From contig OX235270.1 of assembly GCA_944472135.2 (NCBI GenBank), positions 58,657,267-58,721,266 on the forward strand: a stretch of DNA of 64,000 nucleotides. Reading direction: 5' to 3'. The DNA is from Trichobilharzia regenti (lineage: Eukaryota > Platyhelminthes > Trematoda > Strigeidida > Schistosomatidae). Below, piece by piece: positions 11,646 to 22,213 of the stretch. The first letter of the stretch is position 1; each line of letters opens with the position of its first letter. Made by a program: the position numbers and the translations under genes. The notes under the pieces were generated by a model. It saw nothing but the letters and a program-made list of their open reading frames with translations, did not search any database and was not told the DNA's origin.

Positions 11646-13208
11646 TCAGTTATGTTCATCAGAGACTTTTTTTACCAGTGACTCAGTACGTGCAGCTCGT
11701 TCTTTACGCAATTCCTTGCGTCTACGTTTCTTTTCTAATCTTGCTTGATGGATTTGTATGAGGTCCGAATCTTCATCCGTGGCACTTAACGTGAGCTTCG
11801 GATTGTCTGAAAGTTTGCAGAAACGTTGATCATTGGAAGCTTCATTAAATTCTGCAATAATGTTTTCGGAACGCGATATAGTTTTGGGCTGAGAGTCAGA
11901 AGATTTAGGTTTGGTTACATGAGCGGCAGGCTGTTGGGAAATACCTAAATAATCTTGTATTTTATTATAAAGACGTGCGGAAATGAAGTATCCATGCATA
12001 TAGGCTCTTAAAAATTGTGTTCCAATAAGGTCTGACATCCCCAAATCAGCAAGTTGTTGACGAGTTATAAATTTGTATCCATCATACATAGTTGTTACAT
12101 CTGGCTCGCACTCCACAACGAGACTATCTAGATAACTACACCAAAAAGGAGCTTCTCCAAGCAGTGGAACAAAATAAGTTGAAATCTTGGGGGACTCTGA
12201 AGCGACCATGAGCAGCCCACTATTCGGGAAATGATACATAGAATTGCACTCCGCTGGACCAATATTGAATCCAACAAATATTTTGCCAGTATCGACCGTC
12301 CAGATCTTACAGCAGTAACGCAAAGCCGCAAGCACTTTGTCATCATGAAAACTGATGGATTTAACCGGTTCTCTATACTCAGTGTCACGGCAATGCCAAG
12401 GTTTACGGTTCTGTCGAAGATCGTAGATGTAAACCATCCCGTCACTGGTACCCACTGCTATATTCAGTGGGTCCTTTTGCGTAATGCAGGTGACTGCGGC
12501 TGATCGTCGGCTATATTGAACCTCTTCCGGGGGTGGGGCGTACTCGCATACATTTAAGCCAAATACATGTTCAGAAGTTCTCGTATCCCACCCGTCAACA
12601 CAGCCAAGTGTTGACGCACCGAGAAGAAGGCCATAACTTTTCTCGAAGATGCACGATGTAAATCCATGATTCGTATTTTCCAAGCGACGTGATACTAAAC
12701 AGGTTTTGAAGCGACCTTCGGACAAATCCATCCGATATATGTGATTGCGTGATGAGGCAATATAGAGGTCACATGTAAAAGAACAGTAGTCTAAATCCAC
12801 ACCCTGTTTAGGAATTCGAAACTTAAAATGGTGGCCTCCAGCAGCATGTACATCAACCCATCTTTCTTCTTCTAATAATGCAAACTTAGAGTAATTGTCG
12901 CTGAGACATACAATTTTGTATGGTAAATAGTCAAGACACCGATCAAATTTTAGTGAGAGGTTTGACAACTCGTAACACTTAACTCGGGGTTTGTAGCGTC
13001 CTAAAGCAAATAAGTAGTGACCGTCTGGAGAACAAGATAAATAAGTAGTTGAATCTGGCATTTCCAATTCCTGAATTAATTCAATACGCCGGCTTAAATC
13101 CCCATCAGCCTTTCTTTTCCTTTTTTCTGATTTGGATGCCCATTCAGGAAGTGAACGATTGGCTGTTAGATTATAAACTTTTACACCATTTATCTTAACT
13201 ACGTTCAT
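11646..13208 (-). CDS. NOL10: NOL10/Enp2-like nucleolar WD-repeat protein
   Basis: 520 codons without an intron. It begins MNVVKINGVKVYNLTAN, aligning with the N-terminus of NOL10 proteins; a methionine 12 codons further upstream (13244) is open but not conserved. Family signatures appear in order: RSLPEWASKSEKRKRK, RRIELIQELEMPDSTTYL, GRYKPRVKCYELSNLSLKF, GLLLGASTLGCVDGWDTRT, IAVGTSDGMVYIYDLR, FPNSGLLMVASESPKI, LGEAPFWCSYLDSL and IGTQFLRAYMHGYFISARLY. NOL10/Enp2 forms a beta-propeller in the nucleolus and takes part in small-subunit pre-ribosome assembly. Human NOL10 is near 690 residues. Here the conserved helical segment after the LRAYMHG motif appears missing, and the tail is a basic KKRRRKELRKER stretch. 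The frame is fully open, so it is either a compact native gene or an intact retrogene. Confidence 0.9.
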   Translation of the reverse strand: MNVVKINGVKVYNLTANRSLPEWASKSEKRKRKADGDLSRRIELIQELEMPDSTTYLSCSPDGHYLFALGRYKPRVKCYELSNLSLKFDRCLDYLPYKIVCLSDNYSKFALLEEERWVDVHAAGGHHFKFRIPKQGVDLDYCSFTCDLYIASSRNHIYRMDLSEGRFKTCLVSRRLENTNHGFTSCIFEKSYGLLLGASTLGCVDGWDTRTSEHVFGLNVCEYAPPPEEVQYSRRSAAVTCITQKDPLNIAVGTSDGMVYIYDLRQNRKPWHCRDTEYREPVKSISFHDDKVLAALRYCCKIWTVDTGKIFVGFNIGPAECNSMYHFPNSGLLMVASESPKISTYFVPLLGEAPFWCSYLDSLVVECEPDVTTMYDGYKFITRQQLADLGMSDLIGTQFLRAYMHGYFISARLYNKIQDYLGISQQPAAHVTKPKSSDSQPKTISRSENIIAEFNEASNDQRFCKLSDNPKLTLSATDEDSDLIQIHQARLEKKRRRKELRKERAARTESLVKKVSDEHN

Positions 13209-13550
13209 ATCCTCGTTGTAAAAACAAGTAGCGACATATATCAACTACCCGCCAAGCTACTCCAATATCCAATATTATTTCTTCAAGGTCATACAAAAGT
13301 GAAGAGTCTATTTCTGCCCCGTGAAAAACTAATTATCCACCTGGTTACCTCACGTAAGTACAGATAGTGGTTGTTCCGAGCCTAGGTAGAATAAATCACT
13401 CACTTTTAATCTCCAGAGGTACTCATGTTCAATTATTGAGAAGAACAGTGTCCTTTATACGTTCCAGCGTAAATTACACCAGTCTATTTGGGCTAGCTTC
13501 TTGCTGTTAAGGCAAAGGCTGCCTTTCTGACTTCATGACAGAATACACTT
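13209..13550. other. Upstream flank of the NOL10-like gene
   Basis: Presumed promoter and 5' UTR region of the minus-strand gene. No TATA box or other element could be assigned; CR1-like relic sequence begins just beyond. Confidence 0.35.
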
Positions 13551-15440
13551 ACGATTAAATCTCGTCACTTATAATCTCATAGACAGTAACTAGGTCATCC
13601 CTAGGTCGAGAGTGTGAGGACACCTTGCTTCCACAGCTTGTCATCCTTTTGGTCTGTTTCGAAGACCCATCCTCTTTTTCCGCCCATCTTTGAACTTTTT
13701 CCAAGAGGTTGCTTCCCTCTTAAGTAACGGAGAAGTGATAACGCTGTGCACAACAAGATGCGGTGTATGTACAGTCTTAAAAAAGGTCAGCATTGAGACC
13801 ACCTAGATGTCTATGAGTTTTGTATGCAACCGCACAAGCCCTATCTATATCAGCCATACAATTCACAATTGTATCCAGAGTTCCATTAGAACGAGACCTA
13901 TGTTGAGATTTTATGCAGCACACCACAACTTCTCGTCATGCAGGGAATAAGTTACTCCGCGAGGCATTTGGGTCTGTAGCTGCCGCACCCCACTTTTATG
14001 GATTTAGGGACATGCCACTAACCCATGCTTAGCCTCCTAGAATTTTTCGTTCTATCAACAGCCTGTCTGAGACCTCTGAACAGCTTATGGCCCTTATAAT
14101 CGTCAACGCAAGCAAGACCTAGTTAGTTTAGATTGCTTGGTAGGTCATTGAGAATCAAGAACAATAAGGTACCCAAGATAAAATTTTGTGGAACTTTCAA
14201 AACGGCGCCTATCAGAATGATCATATGCGACTGACTTTGAATTCTCTTCCGTCTAGGTAGTCCTCTAACATTAAGTGAGGCAAGCTGTAGATATCGTTCT
14301 GAACAGTTTTGAATGCCTCAGCGAAATCAGAGATTACATTCACCGAAACATTCACACCCAAGTGGGATGTTCACTCATTCCTCACTGATAAGAGATTCGT
14401 TGCAAAGGATCCACCCCTTTTGAAGGCATTTTGTGCTTGATAAAGTGTTTTGTTGCTCTCAGTGTGTTGCCTTATGTGGTTATTAATCAGGATTTCCAGT
14501 ACTTTCTGCGCCGCAGGGATTAGTTTTGTTGATATATAGCTCATTACGTTCATCCGACTGCCACCACTGAATATACAGGAGAAAAGCTCAACTTCCTACA
14601 CTCTGACAGTTTCTCTCAATCGACGGAGTGCTGGAACAGGTCCCATAAAGACTTGCAGAGAGCTTCTCCTCACCACTACAGAGCAATGTTCGATTGTCAT
14701 CACACCTGGAGAATTTCTCGAGGTGAGTTTTCACAGAGTCCTCGGGACCACTGTAGGAATAATGTGGAGTATACCCTCCGATTTTCCCTGAGCAATTCTG
14801 TGATGCAACTCCTGTGGTCTGTAATAGTAAAACCCATAGTGTTGTTAGTTTGTTTATGAAAGGTGGCACTGAATGCCATGGCTATTTCTGGACAGGTGAG
14901 AGAGTGACCTTTTCAAATTTCTGAGGTATGTGCACCCTAGTTAGTAGATTTATTTTCCGAAATGAACCACTAAAACTCTTATGGGTTCGGCCAGCGTTTT
15001 CTGGCAAGATCTGCCAGAAGTGCCATCATGTCACTCTGGACACTTCTGTCACACCGCTTACTGAGTTTTCAGTTTGTCTCATTGTCAGCTGGACTTCTGT
15101 AGAGTCGCTATGTAAAATAAGGCTTTTACCTTGTTTTATCAAGTAAAGTACGTGCAGCTTTTCTTCAGGACGTAGTGTGCCTAGAGGGAAGGCACTTGAA
15201 ATTTTTTGCGAATAACATGCAATTCCCTAAATTGTCTCAGTTAATTGTTCAAACAAGTGATTGATTTATTGCAGTTCAGACACAAATCTTCGCATTTTGG
15301 TACGGTCAGCTTTCTTATATCAGCGACAGGGTTGAGTAGCATCTCACCTGAACATCACTTAAAGAACGAGATGAAGCCCAGTGCCAGCCTTGTCAGGCGC
15401 CTTGTTGCAAGCGATTTCTGCTGGTAACTAGACAGTGGTT
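13550..15440 (-). mobile_element. CR1-like LINE relic
   Basis: Minus-strand fragments: SYISTKLIPAAQKVLEIL with QNAFKRGGSFATNLL at 14371-14553 match the RT block usually reading (P)KxLExL... GFRxGxSxxTxLL. DFAEAFKTVQND near 14310-14345 is the first catalytic region. PQNFILGTLLFLILNDLPS near 14120-14190 is the GxLLFxxxINDLP block. Frames change and stops are frequent. Sequence at 14880-15440 probably holds the decayed upstream part. Confidence 0.65.
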
Positions 15441-15569
15441 AATAAGAGATCCACTTTTGACAAATTACCACCAGGGCCTCATCTAGTGCTGTGTGAAATA
15501 GCCTCACTCAGTCCAGCGTTTCCGACAGTGAGCAGATTTCAATCAAATCATCCGTGAGAACACTCCAAC

Positions 15570-15913
15570 TGTCAAATGTCGAGGTCTAACTAAACTGGAC
15601 TTCACACTGTCCGTAGAAGAATTTCAGGAACTGTGCGCAACGACCAAGGCCCACAAACAGAACACAAATCGGTGACGCAAGTACCATTTATTCTTACGCC
15701 AATACAGAGCCAATCATAAGGTTATTGTACACAAAGTCTAAGAATAAATGTTACAACAATAAATCACAATAATACCTCTGATACTTTTCTGTCTTCCACC
15801 GAATACCGAACGATGAGACAATGACTGCAGTATCAATGACTACCGCAAAAAATTCGGAGTTGGTTTGAGCAAACAACCATGAATCTATCGTTCAATCTTC
15901 AACCACATTGACA
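15570..15913 (-). mobile_element. LTR of a second BEL subfamily, minus orientation
   Basis: 344 bp beginning TGTCAAATGTCG and ending CCACATTGACA on the top strand. It is the reverse complement of 21871-22213 apart from scattered changes, and shares its U3 start with the 358-bp BEL LTRs at 23422 and 29794. No matching 5-bp duplication is visible outside it (CCAAC versus ACCGC). It directly abuts BEL gag sequence in the opposite orientation. Confidence 0.7.
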
Positions 15914-16400
15914 ACCGCCGACTACCCACAATTTATCAAGGAGTGTGAGGTCATGCTGAGTGGTTTTGTTTTAAATGAGGAAATGACGTTAATCTATTTG
16001 CACTGGTGTTGCTGCAAGAGCCATGTAGTGCTGCAAGTTTATGTTCTAGAACTAATGATAAACAGGGGCTATGAGGATACTACGTCAAAGGTTTCGAAAA
16101 TCATTTATGATATCCCGTAGTGTTTTTGAGACCATGAAAGGTAATGGATCACAGTTAAACGATAATTCATAGGAGCTCGCAGGGTTCTTGGACAGTTTAA
16201 TGGTATATAGAAATACCCTTGTATCTCTTAATTGCGTAGATGAATTGCATTCAAGTTCCGCGCTTGAGACGGGTTCGTCTACAAAGAAAGTTCATAGAGG
16301 TCTGTTCACATCTAGAGCTGGGGTTTAGAGCCTGGGTTGGATGATATTGTGAGCCTGGTGAAAGACAGTGACAACGGAGATATGAGCAAGTTTGCATCCG
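15914..16400 (+). pseudogene. BEL gag fragment
   Basis: TADYPQFIKECEVMLSGFVL near 15917-15975 and, after frame changes, METMKGNGSQLNDNS- and FLDSLMVYRNTL-like segments near 16130-16230 match the gag of the intact BEL at 25624-29649 (PADYLQFVKEFEIMLSSFLL, KGNGSQLRDDS, LDDLMTYKNTL). Broken by stops. The match ends at about 16400, where Gypsy RT sequence begins in the same direction. Confidence 0.75.
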
Positions 16401-16401
16401 T

Positions 16402-19023
16402 TATCCTATACCCCATCTCCACGACTTCTCCTTGACCTTACATGGAAAGACCATTTTCACTGAAGTTGACATGGTCAGGGCATATCATCAAATACCAGTC
16501 GCTCCAGAAGACATTGCAAAAACAGCAATTATTACGCCTTTTGGATTATTCGAATTCTTGAGAATGCCTTTCGGACTAAAGAATGCTGCTCAAACATTTC
16601 AGCGTTTTATGGACCAAGTTACCCAAGGTCTTGATTTCGTCTTTGTATATATCGACGATGTCTTAATTGCCAACTCATCGATGGAAGAACATATGGAACA
16701 CTTAAGCTTGTTATTTCAAAGGTTTGAACAATTTGGAGCTGTTATCAACCCAAAGAAATGTATTTTGGGTTCCCCTTCCATTGAATTCTTAGGACATCGA
16801 ATAACTGCCGAAGGCATCAGACCTACCGAAGATAAGATAAAAACTATTAAGAACTTTCCCGAACCTGATTCCTTAAAGAAACTTAGACGTTTTCTCGGGA
16901 TGTTCAACTTCTACCGACGTTTTATTCCATCATGTGACTCCATAGTTCAGCCACTGACCGACCTACTTAGATGCAATTCGAAGAAATTTCAGTGGTCTGA
17001 AGAAGCAAAAGCAGCATTTAATAATGCAAAAGATGCCCTATCCAACGTTGTAATGTTATCTCACATCAACCCACAAGCTCCAATCATTCTATGTACAGAT
17101 GCATCGCAGGTAGCAGTGGGAGCAGTTTTACAACAACAGTTCACTCCACTTGCTTTCTTCTCCAAGAAGTTGGAATCTGCGCAAACTCGTTACAGTACCT
17201 TTGGCAGAGAATTGTTAGCCATCTACCTAGCAGTGAAACATTTCAGCTTCTTACTACGAGGTCGACATTTTACTATCTTAACCGACTGTCAATGGAGTTG
17301 AAGATTGAACGATCAATTCTTGGTTGTTTGCTCAAAATCAACTTCCCCAATTTTCGCGGAGGCATCAATACGACAGTCATCGTCTCATCGGTCGCTGTTC
17401 AGAAAGAAGAGTAAAACATCGTCAGAAGTAATATTATGATTTATTATTGTAATATTTGTTCACAGACCTTAGTTCGCTTATTCTTTTTATATGTTGGTGT
17501 AACAATAAAGAAATATCAAGCGGCAGATCGGTGTTTTGGTTTTTTCGTCCGTTATAACTGAGCGTTTCTGAAAACTTCAAGGAACAGCGTGGGCCCGAGC
17601 GTAGCAAGAGCTGGGCATTAACGGTTTATGAGACGTTATTGACACCGACCATAAGCCTCTTTGTTATGCTTTCACCACTTAGCTGGACAGACATACTCCG
17701 AGAGAAGCCAGACAACTGGATTACATCTCACAATTCTCAACAGACATGCAGTTCATCAAAGGAGATTCCAATATCGTAGCCGATTCCTTGTCTCGGTGTG
17801 ACGTTAATCACCTATCTTCGATAGATATTAGCCTAGACAATATTGCCAAGCTGCAGAAAAATGACGCTGAACTCCAGACTTGTAGACGAAACTCCTTACT
17901 ACAGTTGCAGGATGTACCTATTCCCCTGTCTGATACAACTATCGTCTGCGACGTTTCAACGGGCGTTCATAGACCTTTTGTTCCACTAAGTTGTCGAAAA
18001 CCTTTATTTGAACATCTACATTCATTGTCTCATCCTGGAGTGCGTGCTACGGTCAAGTTAATCAGCGGGCGTTTTGTTTGGCCCAAGATGAACTCCGATA
18101 TTCGGAAATGGGCCCGCCAATGCTTGCAATGTCAAAGATCCAAGGTACATCATCATACCGTCACACCTCCAAAACAGTTCAATTTACCGGATAAACGATT
18201 TCAACACGTTCATATAGATATTATTGGACCATTACCGCCATCCAGATGATTTACTCATATACTTACCGCGATTGATTGATTTACCCGATGGGCTATTGCT
18301 TGTCCACTCAACGATATATCTGCAGGAAATATCGCTTTGGTTTTCTTAGATCGCTGGGTGTCAAACTGCGGAGTACCCACAGCTATTACAACAGACCGAG
18401 GAGCTCAATTTCAATCAACTCTGTTCCGAGAGTTTACGAGACTCCTTGGAGTGAACCATATCTCCACTACAGCTTATCACCCTGCAGCGAATGGTCTGGT
18501 GGAACGCTTCCTTCTACAACTGAAAAGCTCGCTTATGGCACAGGCTGACTCATCTAAGTGGAGTGAACACCTACCATTAGTTCTTCTCAGTATCCGATCA
18601 ACTGTCAAAGAAGATTTGGGATGTACACCAGCTCAACTTGTGTATGGTACTGCCCTCACATTGCCTGGTCAGTTAGTTCCGTCTAATGATTCAACTGAAG
18701 TAAATATCTCCGACTTCACCAACCGCCTTACCCAGCAAATGCTCCAGCTTCGACCAGTAGCCCCTCGCCAATCACTTCAGAAAGTTCAAGTTAATAAGAA
18801 TCTACTCACTAGCAAATTTGTATTTGTTCGCGTCGATGCCATTAGAAAAGGTTTACAGCATACATATGAAGGTCCTTTTCTAGTACTTAAACGCACCGAT
18901 AAATTCTTCACGCTGAACAAACATGGTAAACCGGGGACTGTTTCTATCGATCGTCTTAAACCAGCGTACACTGACAGCGAATATGAAACACTACCAACGC
19001 CGGCACCAATAAACAATCAGTAG
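16402..19023 (+). pseudogene. Gypsy pol (RT, RNase H, integrase), interrupted
   Basis: The RT part has [20 protein letters not shown] and the catalytic YIDDVLIA near 16647. RNase H begins [14 protein letters not shown] near 17090 and is cut at ILTD by the solo LTR, resuming DHKPL near 17648. After QFIKGDSNIVADSLSRCDV come the integrase zinc finger (HLHSLSHPGVRAT... CLQCQR, 18010-18140) and the catalytic core: HIDIIGPLP near 18212, TTDRGAQFQS near 18388, NGLVERFL near 18491 (D, D, E). A frame change and stop lie at 18249-18337 between the first Asp and the rest. The reading ends VSIDRLKPAYTDSEYE at 19023. Confidence 0.85.
17287..17644 (+). mobile_element. Solo BEL LTR inside Gypsy RNase H
   Basis: 358 bp from TGTCAATGG to TTGACA, nearly identical to the LTRs of the BEL at 23422-30151 (reverse complement). 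CCGAC occurs immediately before (17282-17286) and after (17645-17649), the 5-bp duplication expected for BEL/Pao. With the LTR and one CCGAC set aside, the Gypsy codons on both sides belong to the same LTDHKPL motif. Internal sequence is absent, so LTR-LTR recombination has occurred. Confidence 0.95.
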
Positions 19024-19599
19024 TCAATGCAACTCCAACTCCCCCGCTCTTCACACTTCCCCCTGTACAGACACGCAGTGGACGGCAGATCTGTAAACCT
19101 GCCCGCTATGTTCATTTTATTGACTGACATAAAAAAAGAAAGTACGTTAACCTCATTTAGACATACTTCTCATTACTATTGTTGTCGACTTTCATTTCAT
19201 TATGACCATAAATATTTATTAGTATTATTGTTTGCTGTTCGTCAACTGTACTGCAAGCACACACATTCACCAAGTATATGTATATGTCTATTTATATATG
19301 AATTTCACAAATGTTAACGAACATGTCATGGTCTATTATGTACATAAATTTTTTATTTTAAAATTATAACAAGTTGTGATTTTTTTAAAATTCCTGTATG
19401 TGCTTGTATGTGCTAAACTTTATACGACACGGATGCATTCCATACATCCTGATCTAACTTTGTATCCTTATTGTTGTTATTGTTATATTTTTGTTATCCT
19501 TATTGTTGACATTTTCCCTTATTTATATTGCTTATATTCATGTAATCGTCCACGAGGACAAGTACTGATGGTCCTCCGGACGTCTGAGAGGGGGAGCCC
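19024..19599 (+). other. 3' UTR of the Gypsy element
   Basis: AT-rich non-coding stretch between the integrase stop and the 3' LTR, ending in a purine-rich tract at 19586-19597 that would prime plus-strand synthesis. Confidence 0.6.
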
Positions 19600-20059
19600 T
19601 GTGGAGTCCTCAAAATAAACTTATCCAAATTTTACTACTATGTAAATAATGAACATATTGTACACTACTTTGTTTTAACCATTAACTCTGTACTTTGAAC
19701 TTTACCTAGGGTTTTGAATAAATATATAGTTCTGCTTTCGACTCTCCGTCTTCTCCACCATCCCAACTGCCGTCGATCAATTTTAATCACCTGCTTTCTA
19801 TCTCAAATTTTTGCATGAGCACCGTAGTTTCTTCCTACGTACTTTGGTCGACCTCCGGCAACGTCAACATTGGAGAATTAGTACTGGAGCAGTCTTCCCG
19901 CAGCACCTGGAGTCTATAACGTTTATTGTGGACTTTGGATCTTTGTAAACCCAAGTAACCAGACTTTAATACATTCTTCCCGTAACTAAACTGATTTGGT
20001 ACTTTATTTTCTATTTGAATTTGGGTAACTAAGCTAATAGAGTGTAAAGGTCCACCACA
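19600..20059 (+). mobile_element. 3' LTR of the Gypsy element
   Basis: 460 bp, TGTGGAGTCC to GTCCACCACA. Recurs as a minus-orientation solo copy at 32161-32620 with very few differences. Contains AATAAATATATAG near 19718 as a possible poly(A) or TATA-like segment. An antisense open frame (19835-20062) is shared with the other copy. Confidence 0.85.
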
Positions 20060-20373
20060 CATTTGTCATTGTTAATGGTCAAATATCCACATGCTTCATT
20101 CTCATTCAAAAAGTCCAATGGAAGCTAAAATGGTAAGACAACAAAGAAGGCAAACAACAGCGAAACAAAAGAAAGCAAGACGAGTCCTTAAGGAGTGATT
20201 AATAAATATATACATATATATTCTGCTTAGTAACTATGGTTATTTTTGTTCACTAACTAACTAGTCCCGTTATGCTAACTTTTATACTATGTGCGAACTA
20301 ATATTACTGTCCTGTGTAGAAATGTTTATCATCTCTTTCCAAAAATATTAAAATTTAAAATTGTAGTTTGTTG
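20060..20373. other. Unassigned spacer
   Basis: Sequence between the Gypsy LTR and the 3' end of a minus-strand LINE. It may include that LINE's 3' UTR. Nothing else recognised. Confidence 0.35.
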
Positions 20374-21528
20374 TAACTACACGTTTAGAGAACTTAAAAT
20401 ATTTATGTAGGGTGAAAAAGAGGGTGTAAGAGTCAGATGTAGAAGTGCATTGTCATCTTTGAGCGGTCTGGTGACTGAGGAGATGAACACTGGAAGTGTG
20501 TTTGCATCGCGCACATTAGCTGGTAGTCTATTCCAAATGACTGAAAACTTATTTAAGAAGAAGTTGTACCGCACGTAAGTCTGACAGTGCTCTATAGCAG
20601 CTAGGTTGTGGTGATTTCTAAGATTGTAACTGATGACAGCGGTAGGTTTAGTTATTGGCTCGGAGGAATGCACGAGAAGATAAGTTAGCTTATAGTAAAA
20701 GATAAAGTTTAGCTTAAGACGTCTTTTCCAGGATGGTTCTAATCTTAGTCTGTCGCATCGCTCATGCCTGGTATTCCAGACCACTTTCTAAACCAAGAGT
20801 TCTTGAGGTAAACTGCCGTTGCACTCCTCTAATTTAAGCTTGTTATTTTGTCTGAGTCCTCTAAGAATAAACGGGCAGTATTCTAAGATAGGTCGGACAC
20901 ATACTTTGTATAATAAAATCCTAGTTTCACAACAAAAGAAATTGCGTGTTATGCATCCTAGCAGCCTTCGCGTTTTACGTCTGGCATAATCAGTCCGTTC
21001 AGAAGACGTTAGGTTACTAGAGTATCTAACACCGAGATCTACGACTGAGTTGAGCTTAGCTAGTTTTCGCCCATTCATTTCAAGAGTTAGGTCAAGGCTA
21101 CTGTTGCCGATACAAATCCAGCCGCATTTCTCAATGTTAAAATTTAGACAGGATTCAGCACACCATGTTGCGAGACTACTTAGTTCAAGATGTATTTTAT
21201 TTACCATGTCGCCTAATTCATGAGTGTAGCAGGAGTAGACGACTTTGAGGTCGTCAGCATATAGGAATGGTTTACCTGAGGTGAAGCACTTGCAAATGCT
21301 GTTAATGTAGACTGTACATAAAAGTGGCCCTAGGACACTACCTTGCACAACCCCACTTGAAATCTGCCTAGGATGAGACAAGACAGATCCAACTTTGGTT
21401 ATTTGTACCTAGTTGCTTAGAAAAGATTTTAACCAGTTCAGTAATGGGTTGCAAATTCCACATGAGTACAGCTTCTCAAAGAGAGTACTGTGTGATACCA
21501 TGTCAAATGCCCTAGATATATCGAGGCA
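20374..21528 (-). mobile_element. CR1-like LINE, 5'-truncated
   Basis: Two frames join at about 20785. The upstream one (20788-21381) carries SGVVQGSVLGPLLCTVYINS and the catalytic FLYADDLKVVYS, then LNFNIEKCGWICIGN and RLLGCITRNFFCCETRILLY. The downstream one (20377-20784) carries RLRLEPSWKRRLKLNFIFYY and the typical LINE C-terminus KFSVIWNRLPANVRDA. Above 21381 decayed RT (DISRAFDMVSHS) continues to about 21528, where BEL-derived sequence begins. One frameshift and one early stop break the ORF; otherwise well preserved. Confidence 0.85.
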
Positions 21529-21870
21529 GAATGAGTGACAAGCGATCGCAGTGGTAATTGGTAGTGAGTAGATAAGAGGATGTGTGAAGAGTATAATGAG
21601 GTGCTGCTATGGTCACGTTGCTTTCTGCAAGGGTAATTCTAACAAGTGGCGCTTGTGTTGCAAGATGTCAAGAGGGTGCCTTTAACTTGAAGGCGTAGGT
21701 CGTTGTCGATGGGTGAGATTGTGCTGTGGGTATGCTTGTGGCGTGTTGGCTTTGCTGTTTGTTTTCCATCGCTGCTTTTTCGGAGTGACCCAGGTTCTCG
21801 CACTGGCATCCAAGTCAACGTGTATTGGTCGTGATGGAAAAAAGGGATGGGTCTCGTTTTTGTCGGGGAG
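21528..21870 (+). mobile_element. BEL 3' UTR fragment
   Basis: Reverse complement similarity to 23780-24126, the non-coding end of the intact BEL next to its 3' LTR (shared segments around GTTTTCCATC and CAAGTCAACGTG). It ends in GTCGGGGAG, the equivalent of the polypurine tract, directly before an LTR. Confidence 0.75.
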
Positions 21871-22213
21871 TAACAATGTGGTTGAAGATTGAACGATCAA
21901 TTCATGGTTGTTTGCTCAAACCAACTCCGAATTTTTTGCGGTAGTCATTGATACTGCAGTCATTGTCTCATCGTTCAGTATTCGGTGGAAGACAGAAAAC
22001 TATCAGAGGTATTATTGTGATTTATTGTTGTAACATTTATTCTTAGACTTTGTGTACAATAACCTTATGATTGGCTCTGTATTGGCGTAAGAATAAATGG
22101 TACTTGCGTCACCGATTTGTGTTCTGTTTGTGGGCCTTGGTCATTGCGCACAGTTCCTGAAATTCTTCTACGGACAGTGTGATGTCCAGCGGAATGAGAG
22201 CTGGTCACTGACA
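21871..22213 (+). mobile_element. LTR of the second BEL subfamily, plus orientation
   Basis: 343 bp. Start TAACAATGTGG corresponds to TGTCAATGTGG of its partner at 15570-15913, with mutated terminal bases. It ends ...CACTGACA. It follows its own 3' UTR fragment in proper order, so it is the 3' LTR of a plus-strand BEL copy whose body has been lost or replaced. Confidence 0.7.

Larger units (their letters stand above)
16399..20059 (+). mobile_element. 5'-truncated Gypsy element, CsRn1/Boudicca-like
   Basis: Contains pol from mid-RT to the integrase C-terminus and a 460-bp 3' LTR at 19600-20059, preceded by a purine tract (GAGAGGGGGAG). The 5' LTR, gag, protease and RT N-terminus are missing; the left edge joins BEL gag at the shared string GTTATCCTAT. 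A BEL solo LTR at 17287-17644 interrupts RNase H. The nearest relatives by motif are CsRn1-clade Gypsy elements, to which Boudicca of schistosomes belongs; this rests on motif memory. Confidence 0.85.

Noticed and set aside
12128..12503. Frames on both strands inside the NOL10-like gene
   Set aside because: Shadows of the NOL10 coding frame.
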